Positions 23,863 to 32,161 of a stretch of DNA of 36,106 nucleotides are shown piece after piece. The stretch is from the NCBI GenBank assembly GCA_025054875.1, contig JANWYS010000014.1:1-36106 (forward strand). The letters are read 5' to 3'. The notes beneath the pieces are model-generated. The model did no database searches, had not been told where the DNA came from, and was given only the letters and a program-made list of their open reading frames with translations. The position numbers and the translations under genes were made by a program. Every line of letters starts with the position of its first letter. The first letter of the stretch is position 1. This stretch comes from Cytophagaceae bacterium. Lineage in GTDB: Bacteria; Bacteroidota; Bacteroidia; Cytophagales; Cytophagaceae.

Positions 23863-25314
23863 ATGAAAAATTTATTTGTACGAAAACCCATAAAAGACAT
23901 TTTGCACGAGCATCCAGAGGAAGTAAGGATGAAGCGTACTTTAAGTTCTTTTAATTTAGTATTGTTAGGCATAGGAGCTATAATCGGTGCAGGATTATTT
24001 TCTATGACCGGATCTGCGGCAGCATATCATGCGGGGCCTGCGGTTACTATATCATTTGTTATTGCCGCTGTGGGCTGTGCATTTGCGGGCTTATGTTATG
24101 CTGAATTTGCCTCCATGATTCCTGTAGCAGGCAGTGCCTACACCTATTCATATGCTACCATGGGCGAATTTATTGCATGGATAATAGGTTGGGACTTGGT
24201 GTTGGAATATGCCATAGGAGCTGCTATGGTGGCGATAAGTTGGTCAAGATATTTGGTAAAATTTTTATCCAACATGAATATTCACATCTCGCCGGAATGG
24301 TGCATGTCGCCTTTTGATAGCATAACAAATGCTAAAGGCGTAACTGTATATGGTATCATGAATGTACCGGCAGCTGTGGTGATCATTATGGTTTCTCTTG
24401 TTTTGATAAAAGGTACACAGGAATCTGTACTTATGAACTCATTGATAGTAGCCTTAAAACTATCGGTAGTGATACTTTTCATAGTTCTGGGCTGGCCATA
24501 TATAGACACCTCTAATTATGCTGAATATATCCCGGAAAATACCGGCACCTTCGGAGAATATGGTTGGACGGGTATACTACGTGCCGCCGGAACAATATTT
24601 TTTGCTTACATAGGTTTTGATGCGGTATCTACTGCTGCGCAAGAGGCTAAAAATCCTGCCAAAGGAATGCCAATAGGAATTTTGGGGTCATTAGCTATTT
24701 GTACGGTTTTGTATATATTATTTGCTCATGTGATGACCGGCCTGGCTAATTATACGGAATTCAAGGGGCAAGACGGTATAGCCCCTGTTGCTGTAGCTAT
24801 ATCGCATACCCCTTATGGATGGTTAAAACAAGGCATCATATTAGCCATACTTGCCGGATATGTGTCGGTAATCATGGTTTTATTGCTCGGGCAATCGAGA
24901 GTATTTTTCAGCATGTCAAAAGATGGGCTTTTGCCAAAAGTTTTTTCGGAGTTGCATCCACGCTTTCGCACGCCCTGGAAATCTAATGTCATATTCATGG
25001 TATTTGTAAGTTTGTTTGCCTTGTTTGTGCCGGCTCGAGTAGTGGGAGAGATGACCAGCATAGGTACATTATTTGCGTTCGTGCTGGTATGCGGAGGAGT
25101 ATTGCTGCTGCGCAAAAAGATGCCGGATGCACCTCGTGCATTCAGAGTGCCATGGACACCGGTAGTTCCAATTTTAGGTATTTGTTGTTGCCTGGGCATG
25201 ATGATATTTCTGCACCTCGATACATGGGTGCGACTCATCGTGTGGATGCTTATAGGCATACTCATCTATTTTCTTTATGGTATAAGAAACAGTAAATTCA
25301 GGCAACAAGCATGA
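23863..25314 (+). CDS. APC-family amino acid permease (cationic amino acid transporter type)
   Basis: With the start at the ATG at 23863 (MKNLFVRKPIKDIL), the product has 483 residues and about 12 membrane helices. The N-terminal motif LLGIGAIIGAGLFSMTG is the APC substrate-binding broken helix. FFAYIGFDAVSTAAQEAKNP in the middle is diagnostic of the CAT/YfnA-like subgroup, which takes up basic or neutral amino acids. The earlier ATG at 23830 lies in a promoter-like TTG...TATGTTTT stretch, so I did not use it. nhaA follows 3 bp after the stop, indicating an operon linking amino acid uptake with sodium/proton exchange. Confidence 0.93.
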   Translation: MKNLFVRKPIKDILHEHPEEVRMKRTLSSFNLVLLGIGAIIGAGLFSMTGSAAAYHAGPAVTISFVIAAVGCAFAGLCYAEFASMIPVAGSAYTYSYATMGEFIAWIIGWDLVLEYAIGAAMVAISWSRYLVKFLSNMNIHISPEWCMSPFDSITNAKGVTVYGIMNVPAAVVIIMVSLVLIKGTQESVLMNSLIVALKLSVVILFIVLGWPYIDTSNYAEYIPENTGTFGEYGWTGILRAAGTIFFAYIGFDAVSTAAQEAKNPAKGMPIGILGSLAICTVLYILFAHVMTGLANYTEFKGQDGIAPVAVAISHTPYGWLKQGIILAILAGYVSVIMVLLLGQSRVFFSMSKDGLLPKVFSELHPRFRTPWKSNVIFMVFVSLFALFVPARVVGEMTSIGTLFAFVLVCGGVLLLRKKMPDAPRAFRVPWTPVVPILGICCCLGMMIFLHLDTWVRLIVWMLIGILIYFLYGIRNSKFRQQA

Positions 25315-25317
25315 GAT

Positions 25318-26652
25318 ATGAGGAAGATTAGATTTTTGTTGGCAATTACTGAACCTGTAAGTCGTTTCATAAAGAGTGAATTATCCGCCAGCATTTTATT
25401 GTTTTTGTCTGTGGTAATAGCATTGATATGGGCCAACTCACCGTGGAAAGAAAGCTATGAACATTTGTGGGAATATAAATTTGAGATCGGATTTCATGGT
25501 TTTAAACTTTCAAAATCTCTACATCATTGGATAAATGATGGATTGATGGCAGTATTTTTTTTCGTGGTAGGGTTAGAACTTAAGCGTGAATTCATAGCGG
25601 GAGAGCTCTCATCGTTCAAAAAATCTATTTTACCGATAATGGCTGCTGTGGGTGGAATGGTGTTGCCTGCACTTTTTTATATGGCAATAAATTTTTCTGA
25701 AAGTAAAAACCTTGCCGGATGGGGCATTCCAATGGCTACAGATATCGCATTTGCTTTGGGTGTGTTGGCATTAGGGGGTAAGAATGTACCTGTATCGTTA
25801 AAAATTTTTCTTACTGCTTTGGCCATAGTAGACGACCTGGGGGCAGTATTGGTAATAGCTTTTTTTTATACTTCCGAAATCAGCCAGTTGAATTTATTGA
25901 TTGGTTTTTTCTTTCTGTGTGTTTTGATGATTGCAAATGTGTCGGGAGTGAGAAATACTGTTTTTTATGCGATAATAGGCATATCCGGGGTGTGGGTAGC
26001 TTTTCTGATGTCGGGTATTCATGCTACAATTGCCGGTGTGTTGGCCGCCATGACCATACCGGCACGAACCGCAGTAGATGAAAAAAGTTTTCTTTTTAAA
26101 CTTCGTCTGCTGGAAGATAAATTTTCCCAAGCTACTCCGGGAGAGAAATCTATGTTGTCTTCAGAACAGATGCATTTAATAAATGAGTTAAATGAACTAT
26201 CTGCCAAAGCCTCTACTCCGCTTCAAAAACTGGAACATGCTATGCATCCTCTGGTATTGTATGTTGTAATGCCCATCTTTGCTTTGGCTAATGCCGGTAT
26301 CGAATTTTCAACAGATAATTTTTTTCAAAATTTATTCAGCTCCATTCCTCTGGGCATTATGCTTGGCCTTTTCGCAGGGAAGTTTTCAGGTATTGTCGGC
26401 GTATGCAAAATTATGGTATGGTGCAAGTGGGCTACACTACCCGAAAGTACAACATGGAAACATATCTATGCCGTTGGTTTCATAGCAGGCATAGGATTTA
26501 CTATGTCACTATTTGTAACCAAATTGGCATTCACGGATACTAAACTGATAGAACAGGCTAAGTTGGGGATAATGTTTGCTTCACTACTATCTGGAGTGGT
26601 CGGATTTGTTGTGTTAAAATTTTTTGCAATGTCTGACAAGTCTAAACGATAA
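25318..26652 (+). CDS. nhaA: Na+/H+ antiporter NhaA
   Basis: The 444-residue protein has about 12 membrane helices and all the NhaA signatures: NDGLMAVFFFVVGLELKRE, ATDIAFALG with D142, and IVDDLGAVLVIA with the catalytic D172-D173 pair that binds sodium. FIAGIGFTMSLF near the C-terminus is the family's second conserved region. It exports sodium in exchange for protons at the inner membrane. It is slightly longer than the 388-residue E. coli protein because of an insertion at about 250-300, between helices. It is directly downstream of the amino acid permease. Confidence 0.97.
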   Translation: MRKIRFLLAITEPVSRFIKSELSASILLFLSVVIALIWANSPWKESYEHLWEYKFEIGFHGFKLSKSLHHWINDGLMAVFFFVVGLELKREFIAGELSSFKKSILPIMAAVGGMVLPALFYMAINFSESKNLAGWGIPMATDIAFALGVLALGGKNVPVSLKIFLTALAIVDDLGAVLVIAFFYTSEISQLNLLIGFFFLCVLMIANVSGVRNTVFYAIIGISGVWVAFLMSGIHATIAGVLAAMTIPARTAVDEKSFLFKLRLLEDKFSQATPGEKSMLSSEQMHLINELNELSAKASTPLQKLEHAMHPLVLYVVMPIFALANAGIEFSTDNFFQNLFSSIPLGIMLGLFAGKFSGIVGVCKIMVWCKWATLPESTTWKHIYAVGFIAGIGFTMSLFVTKLAFTDTKLIEQAKLGIMFASLLSGVVGFVVLKFFAMSDKSKR

Positions 26653-26976
26653 TTACTGAAATCGTATGGTAGCCTACTAATCAGAGATTATAATGGTTTT
26701 ATTTTCATATTTGTAAACTCATATTCAGCGTTAGAGAGTCAATGAAAGTTTTGCCTCGACCTGAAAAAAGTTTAGATTTTTTTCCTGACTTCATACATTT
26801 TTTCGGTTAAAACAATAGTTTTCAATGTTTTACATTTTTATTTGGGCACTACATGTTATTTTAACTCATAAGGGTTTCGTGCCATCACCAGCCCATGATT
26901 TGAAGTACTATAATTGCATCATATGGTATCATAGACATACTAAAGTTATTACAAAAGTAGGTTTTTTTTTAATGTT
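26653..26976. other. Gene-free stretch after nhaA
   Basis: No gene is supported here. It contains one arm (26723-26737) of a 15-bp inverted repeat whose other arm lies at 27338-27352, and a T-rich run leading into the GC-rich repeat at 26977. Confidence 0.5.
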
Positions 26977-27352
26977 GGGCGCGCCCCTGTGGGGCCGGGC
27001 TGTCCGCCACTCCGCTGTCGCTTCGGTGCTCCGCTAAAGCTCCGCACTGGCCTTGCAGGCCATGGCTCCCATCCCTCGCGCAGGTTCTCTCGATATTTTT
27101 CAGCTCCATAAGGAGATGTAACCTCCGAAGTAGCCCGCAAAAAGTACTGAGCAGTCTGTTAGTGTTCCTTTTTGTAGAACCTTTCAGTAGAACAAAAAAG
27201 AATGAGTCGCGAAAGTTCGGGCGCCGCCCTAAAGGGCGGCGCCCGAAACTAAATCTTTCAAGAAAAAAACCACCTCATCGTCCGTTGCCATTGAGTAGCA
27301 CCCACAGCGAAGATCCGAACCCAAGACTGAACTTTTTTCTCTAACGCTGAAT
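26723..27352. repeat. 15-bp perfect inverted repeat bracketing repeat copy 2
   Basis: ATTCAGCGTTAGAGA (26723-26737) and its exact complement (27338-27352) lie 630 bp apart and enclose the whole GC-rich copy 2. They do not contain the TTAA/CCCGG ends of the IS1380-like element. No duplicated flanks are visible. It may mark the limits of a mobile unit. Confidence 0.5.
26977..27250 (+). repeat. Modular GC-rich intergenic repeat, copy 2 (modules A and B contiguous)
   Basis: Module A (26977-27143) begins GGGCGCGCCCC and ends near CCTCCGAAGTAGC. Module B (27144-27250) contains CTGAGCAGTCTG and a GTTC/GAAC hairpin, and ends in a perfect 15-bp stem (27216-27230 with 27233-27247). Both modules match copy 1, in the same order and orientation. 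The final stem could also terminate transcription of either convergent neighbour. Confidence 0.85.
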
Positions 27353-27362
27353 CTGTTTTTAT

Positions 27363-30224
27363 TCAACCTAACAAAACAAAAGCTCCCCAGTAGTAAGGGT
27401 CTTTATATAATTTCTTTAGCTCTTGCTGAGCTTTAACAAATGCTAAATGCTTGTTTTTTGTTTTTACCCAGTTAGCGTAAAAGTTAGACATGAGTTTTTG
27501 AGTGGCTTCATCGTTTACTTTCCAGAGACTCATGATTAATGCACTTGCTCCTGCCACTTGAAAGGCACGCTGTAAGCCATATACTCCCTCACCACTTTTG
27601 ATATCGCCCTTGGCGGTTTCACAAGCACTCAGCACCACTAAATCTGTATTGTTCAGATCTAAATTCATAGCTTCGTATGCTGTTAGAATGCCGTTATCAT
27701 GATGGTTGAGTTCTTTAGTATCTATGGCATTGATGGTTTTTTCGGCGCCCGCCAACATGAGCCCTGAGCGGAGCAACGGATTTTCTTTGGCACGGTCAGT
27801 TTCTATACCCAAGGTTTTACTGTTAGCCGTTTCTTCCACGTCGTTCATGAAAAAGCCATGTGTGGCTATATGAAGCACAGTGGGCGACGATATCGCTTTT
27901 AGGTTTTGTTCGGTTGCTTTATCTTGTGTGTGTACTATGGTTTTGTAGGCATTGTTCGTAAGCATGGCATTGATGGTTTTTACCTCCGATTGAGTGCCTG
28001 GCAGAGGCGGCACAGTTCCTGTATTTCCATAATTGGGAAATCCAATCAATACGGCCAGCTTATTTTTGTCCTGATAGATCATGTTGGCTTTGTACTCTTT
28101 GATGTATTTTGTGTTGGATACAAAATTTATATCTAAGTAATCTATTACGTACTTACCTTCTGTGTTTCTTAGGCTATTGATGTTGATTTGGTTATATATC
28201 CCATCCAATGATAGGTATATGATTTTATTATTTTTCAGATTTTGCTCTATGGGCTTCCAATACATATTGTAAGAATATTCATCAATCGTACGTAGCCTTA
28301 TACAATTGTTGTAGTAGTTAAAATATCTTTTATCTAACTTGTCGGAGTTTTCAATGGGAACGAATGTTGGAGCCGGATCATCTTTAGTAACTATCATGGC
28401 TACATACAGCGAAGTGTCGGTAAGCATGCCATTGAACTTTTTGTAGTTAATAATTTCTACAGCAGCTTCCGATGGAGCGAGCGATTCTTTCACTACCTCA
28501 AATCTGGTAGTTAATGATTTTACCCCTTGGGTAAAGACCGATGATTTTAAAGATAGTTTTTTCTCGAGCTCGTTAGTTACATTTTCCAATGAGTCTAAGT
28601 TGATATTAGCTTGTTTGAGTTCTTCATTAGAATAGGCATAAAACTTCACCAGTTGGTTTTTAAGATCAATCCATTTTTCATAATCAGCCATAAGAGCTTT
28701 GTCTTTACTGTTGAGTATGGCTTGTTTTATTTTATTGGAAGTGCTCATTAAAATTCCTTTTGTGGAGATATGCAGGTTATACATTTTTATAGCATGGTTA
28801 GTAGTACCTTGCGACACAGCAAAGGCATAGTAATTCAATATTTTTGGCCGCATCTTATCCCAAAGTTTTGCTTTTTCATTTTCGCTCATAGAGGGGAAAA
28901 ATCGGGAAATCAGATCAAGACTCTGTTGAATTACATAATCAAAATGCACTTCGGCTTTTTCGGGTTGGTTCATCTGCCAATAGAGTAGAGCAAGATTTTC
29001 CCTTGAGTCAATAAGTTCAGGATGTTTTTCGGGAAGTGTTTTTGTACGTATCTCTAAACTTTTTGCTAACATCGTTTCGGATAGGTTGTACTTACTCTGA
29101 AGTCTGTAAAACAAGCCTAAATATCCGATGGCTTTTGCATATGCCGGGCTGTTTTCACCAAATTTTTTCTTGTAAATCTCCGCTGCTCTTTGCAGATAAC
29201 GCTCTACGTCGGAATATTTACCCATCAACATGTATATACTTGCCTGACTGAGCAACATGTGTGCATAGTCAGGATGCCCGGTACCCAGGCGCTCTTGTTT
29301 TATCTGAATGGCTGAATTAAAGATATCGGCAGCTTCTTGTAGTTTGCCCATATCTTTCAACAGCAAAGCGTAATTCGTTTTTAGCCTCAAGGTATTGTTG
29401 GCTTTATCTCCAATTAATTTTGAACTGGTGGCTATGCTTTCATTGATGCAGGTCATAGCTTCGTCGTAGCGGCCGAGCGTTTGAAGCAGCACGGCTTTGT
29501 TATTCATCACGATTGCATAAGCCATACTATTTTTTCCCTCTGAGTTTGACACCAACTTTATGGCTTTGTTCAACAATGACTCGGATTCCGAATATCTTCC
29601 CATATCCTTACATAAAACACCCATATTATTAACCGAGCATGCATACAAACGGCTGGTATCGCCGAAATATTTTTGTCTTAGTTGCATACCTTTCAAGGTG
29701 TATAGTTCAGATTTGTTGTATCTGCCCATAGTGTGATATACCAATCCGATGTTGCTTATTGCTAAGGCGTAAGCCGCACTGGTAGTATCTGCAGCTGATT
29801 CGTATATTTCTATGGCTTTTTTAAAGGCTTGTTCGGCAAGCACAAACTGCCCGCCGGAATATAAGAGCTCTCCTGAATTGTTGTATGCAGATGCTTTGTC
29901 GCGATAATCTTTTGAATCGAGCAAGACATTTGAAGTAGACATGAGCCATTGCGAACTTTTGTCTAACTTTTTATCATTCTCAAACAATCCTGCATTGTCG
30001 TTGAGAGATATTGCATAGTTTAATGTTTTGCTCTCGCTCTTATAGCGTGCTTCGGTAGCCCTTGCCTTGGCGCTATCAGCTGCAATTTTTGAAATTTTTT
30101 CCGGAGTTCTCGGCGCTATTTTTTTTCCTAAGTTTTTAAGCACATCCAATTCATTTTGTGCGTTCAGCATTGTGCCTGTCAGGAAAAAGGTAACTACTGA
30201 TAGTGTTAATTGTTTTTGTAGCAT
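27363..30224 (-). CDS. Exported TPR-CHAT (caspase-like) protein
   Basis: The 953-residue protein has a signal peptide (about 1-22, ending LNAQ). An array of tetratricopeptide repeats (about 90-430) follows, with units such as YALAISNIGLVYHTMGRYNKSE, and a coiled-coil-like linker comes next. A C-terminal CHAT domain (about 660-953) belongs to the caspase-like peptidase clan CD. The predicted catalytic pair is present: H789 in HIATHG and C868 in LSACETAKG, with the conserved ending WGAFVLLG. The signal peptide implies it acts in the periplasm or on the surface, unlike the cytoplasmic CHAT proteases of immunity systems. The target is unknown. It is divergent from the Crp/Fnr gene at 30298, only 73 bp apart. 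Confidence 0.92.
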   Translation of the reverse strand: MLQKQLTLSVVTFFLTGTMLNAQNELDVLKNLGKKIAPRTPEKISKIAADSAKARATEARYKSESKTLNYAISLNDNAGLFENDKKLDKSSQWLMSTSNVLLDSKDYRDKASAYNNSGELLYSGGQFVLAEQAFKKAIEIYESAADTTSAAYALAISNIGLVYHTMGRYNKSELYTLKGMQLRQKYFGDTSRLYACSVNNMGVLCKDMGRYSESESLLNKAIKLVSNSEGKNSMAYAIVMNNKAVLLQTLGRYDEAMTCINESIATSSKLIGDKANNTLRLKTNYALLLKDMGKLQEAADIFNSAIQIKQERLGTGHPDYAHMLLSQASIYMLMGKYSDVERYLQRAAEIYKKKFGENSPAYAKAIGYLGLFYRLQSKYNLSETMLAKSLEIRTKTLPEKHPELIDSRENLALLYWQMNQPEKAEVHFDYVIQQSLDLISRFFPSMSENEKAKLWDKMRPKILNYYAFAVSQGTTNHAIKMYNLHISTKGILMSTSNKIKQAILNSKDKALMADYEKWIDLKNQLVKFYAYSNEELKQANINLDSLENVTNELEKKLSLKSSVFTQGVKSLTTRFEVVKESLAPSEAAVEIINYKKFNGMLTDTSLYVAMIVTKDDPAPTFVPIENSDKLDKRYFNYYNNCIRLRTIDEYSYNMYWKPIEQNLKNNKIIYLSLDGIYNQININSLRNTEGKYVIDYLDINFVSNTKYIKEYKANMIYQDKNKLAVLIGFPNYGNTGTVPPLPGTQSEVKTINAMLTNNAYKTIVHTQDKATEQNLKAISSPTVLHIATHGFFMNDVEETANSKTLGIETDRAKENPLLRSGLMLAGAEKTINAIDTKELNHHDNGILTAYEAMNLDLNNTDLVVLSACETAKGDIKSGEGVYGLQRAFQVAGASALIMSLWKVNDEATQKLMSNFYANWVKTKNKHLAFVKAQQELKKLYKDPYYWGAFVLLG

Positions 30225-30297
30225 ATTCTTTCTTGTTTTGTAATCATTAATTTATAACTCATGATTTAAAGAGTAGTAAACTTTGCGGTATACTTTA

Positions 30298-30912
30298 ATG
30301 GGTACTTTCGAATTTACAGATAAAAAACTTAACAAGGAACTGTACCAAGTTGGTCAACTCAAAAAAATGAAAGCCGGTGAAGTACTCATGAATTCAGGTG
30401 ATATATTGAAGTACATACCCATAGTGCTCAAAGGCAGCATACGTGTGATGGCGCAAAATGAGGAAGAAGAAGAGTTTTTTTTATACCACATATATCCCGG
30501 AGAAACCTGTGCCATGTCGCTTACATGCTGCATGGCTCAGCGCAAAAGCAGTGTAAAGGGCGTGGCTGAAGAAGACACCGAAATTTTGCTAGTACCTATT
30601 CAGTATGTAGATGAATGGGCTAATCACCCCGAATGGAAGAAATATGTAAGCACCTTGCAAGCTCAACGCTTCTCAGAACTTTTGGAAACCATAGAACTAC
30701 TTGCTTTCAAAAAACTCGATGAACAGCTTTGGAACTATCTCCTCAAAAGGGTACAAGCCACCGGCAACAACGTGTTAAAAATAACTCATCAGGATATTGC
30801 CAACGAACTACATTCTCCCAGAGAAGTCATAACCCGTTTACTTCATCAACTGCAAAAACAGAAGAAGATTACTCTTTCCCGCAATACCATCACTGTTATC
30901 TCTGCTCTGTAA
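30298..30912 (+). CDS. Crp/Fnr-family transcriptional regulator
   Basis: With the start at 30298 (MGTFEFTDKKL), the product has 204 residues; the reading frame also has an upstream TTG at 30283. It has an N-terminal cyclic-nucleotide-binding-type beta-roll (about 20-115) and a C-terminal winged helix-turn-helix (about 140-204) with HQDIANELHSPREVITRLLHQL as the recognition region. It lacks the N-terminal cysteine set of Fnr, so it has no classical iron-sulfur cluster. It has three cysteines close together in the beta-roll (C71, C77, C78 in GETCAMSLTCCMA). It heads the sulfur/thiol gene cluster that follows and most likely controls it; the signal is unknown. Confidence 0.93.
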   Translation: MGTFEFTDKKLNKELYQVGQLKKMKAGEVLMNSGDILKYIPIVLKGSIRVMAQNEEEEEFFLYHIYPGETCAMSLTCCMAQRKSSVKGVAEEDTEILLVPIQYVDEWANHPEWKKYVSTLQAQRFSELLETIELLAFKKLDEQLWNYLLKRVQATGNNVLKITHQDIANELHSPREVITRLLHQLQKQKKITLSRNTITVISAL

Positions 30913-30983
30913 CTTTTATCACAATTCAGCCTGAATAATTGTGTTTACTTTGTAGCAGAAATTTGAAACTAACAACTACAACT

Positions 30984-31187
30984 ATGAAAAAAAACACTGG
31001 CTCAGCAGATAAATATATTCGTATTGTTCTGGCGTTGATATTAACGATAATCTACTTTCTCGATGTAGTTGTCGGGAATATAGCATTATTGCTTATAGCT
31101 GCGGCTTTAATTCTTTTTTCCACTGCAGTGCTAAGAACATGCCCTTTGTATTGGATATTTAATTTGAACACAACAAAACATAAATAA
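30984..31187 (+). CDS. DUF2892 (YgaP-type) small membrane protein
   Basis: From the ATG at 30984 (MKKNTGSADKYIR), the product has 67 residues with two membrane helices and the family's typical end, RTCPLYWIFNLNT. DUF2892 is the transmembrane part of E. coli YgaP, where it is joined to a rhodanese domain. Here the rhodanese is the next gene, 21 bp downstream, so the two may form a split YgaP. An earlier in-frame ATG at 30939 would add 15 non-conserved residues. Confidence 0.88.
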   Translation: MKKNTGSADKYIRIVLALILTIIYFLDVVVGNIALLLIAAALILFSTAVLRTCPLYWIFNLNTTKHK

Positions 31188-31208
31188 CAACTTAAAAGTA
31201 TACGCTAT

Positions 31209-31523
31209 ATGATGGAAACGATAAAAAACATATTAGGATTGGGTTCTTCCGTAAATTTTGCCGATTTGTTAGCCAAAGGTGCTATTATTGTAGATGTGCG
31301 CACACCCGAAGAGTATAAAAACGGCCACATCAGAGGGTCTATCAATATTCCCCTGGGAACGTTGGAAAAAAACTTATCTAAAATCAACAAAAATGCACCC
31401 GTCATTACCTGCTGTGCAAGTGGTATGCGTAGCGCCTCAGCAAAATCTATATTATTGGAACACGGATATAAAGAAGTGTACAACGGCGGCGGTTGGATGA
31501 GTTTAAAAAACAAACTATCTTAA
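31209..31523 (+). CDS. Single-domain rhodanese-like sulfurtransferase
   Basis: The 104-residue protein is one rhodanese domain with VDVRTPEEYKNGHIRGSINIP and the active-site loop CASGMRS, giving C69 as the persulfide-carrying cysteine; C68 precedes it. It transfers sulfur from thiosulfate or a persulfide to an acceptor. It has no signal peptide and is probably cytoplasmic, perhaps docking on the upstream DUF2892 membrane protein. It is the third gene of the cluster. Confidence 0.93.
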   Translation: MMETIKNILGLGSSVNFADLLAKGAIIVDVRTPEEYKNGHIRGSINIPLGTLEKNLSKINKNAPVITCCASGMRSASAKSILLEHGYKEVYNGGGWMSLKNKLS

Positions 31524-31592
31524 CATTACATCAGGAATTAATGAATTCTGCAGAATGTTAGATATATGTATTCCTTACTACCCATAACGTGT

Positions 31593-31826
31593 ATGAAAAA
31601 AATCATGATAAAGCAAATTACATCGGGTTGGAACTTCATCAGAGCAACATATTTGCTGCTGGGTATAATAATAGTAGCCCAAAGCATAATGAGCAGGCAA
31701 TGGCTACCGGCATTGTTCGGAGTGTACTTTGCCTCTATGGGGCTATTCAACTATGGATGTGCGGCAGGCACCTGCACAATTCCATACAAAAACAAAGATA
31801 AAAAATCAGAAGACATTAACTTTTAA
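31593..31826 (+). CDS. Small DUF2892-like membrane protein with GCxxGxC motif
   Basis: The start at 31593 (MKKIMIKQITSGW) gives 77 residues; an ATG at 31566 is possible. Two membrane helices (about 12-30 and 35-52) are followed by YGCAAGTCTIP, two cysteines spaced like a redox pair or a sulfur carrier. It resembles but is distinct from the DUF2892 gene two positions upstream. Its place between rhodanese and thioredoxin suggests a role in membrane-linked thiol transfer; this is inference. Confidence 0.75.
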   Translation: MKKIMIKQITSGWNFIRATYLLLGIIIVAQSIMSRQWLPALFGVYFASMGLFNYGCAAGTCTIPYKNKDKKSEDINF

Positions 31827-31846
31827 GAAATAAAATAGATATAGTT

Positions 31847-32161
31847 ATGAACACTACAACAGAAAAAAAATCATTCAGCGAAATTATTGCCGGCGATACG
31901 CCTGTATTGGTAGATTTCTATGCCACATGGTGTGGCCCCTGCAAAATGATGCCTCCTATTCTTGATGAGTTAAAAGAGATGATGGGAGATCAACTCATAA
32001 TACTCAAAATTGATGTTGATAAAAACCCTTTAGTAAGCACTACTTACAAGGTGCAAAGTATACCCACTCTGATGCTTTTCAAAAACAGAGAGGTTCTATG
32101 GCGCACCTCCGGTGTAATGAATGCTCATCAACTGTATCAAATCATAAAGCAATATGTATAA
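31847..32161 (+). CDS. Thioredoxin
   Basis: The 104-residue protein has the thioredoxin fold with the WCGPCK active site (C29, C32) and the cis-proline in QSIPTLMLF. It is a standard cytoplasmic thioredoxin of normal length, reducing protein disulfides or persulfides. The last 8 bp overlap the start of the next gene, a sign of translational coupling. It is likely a dedicated reductant for the rhodanese cluster rather than the main cellular thioredoxin. Confidence 0.93.
   Translation: MNTTTEKKSFSEIIAGDTPVLVDFYATWCGPCKMMPPILDELKEMMGDQLIILKIDVDKNPLVSTTYKVQSIPTLMLFKNREVLWRTSGVMNAHQLYQIIKQYV

Noticed and set aside
27363-30224. CHAT protein as part of a CRISPR- or gasdermin-type defence system
   Set aside because: It has a signal peptide and no effector, gasdermin or Cas gene beside it; TPR-CHAT proteins of this form are common housekeeping-type genes in Bacteroidota.
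30242-30266. AATCAT...ATGATT palindrome between the CHAT and Crp/Fnr genes as an operator
   Set aside because: Only 6-bp AT-rich arms with a 13-bp centre; expected by chance in such AT-rich DNA.
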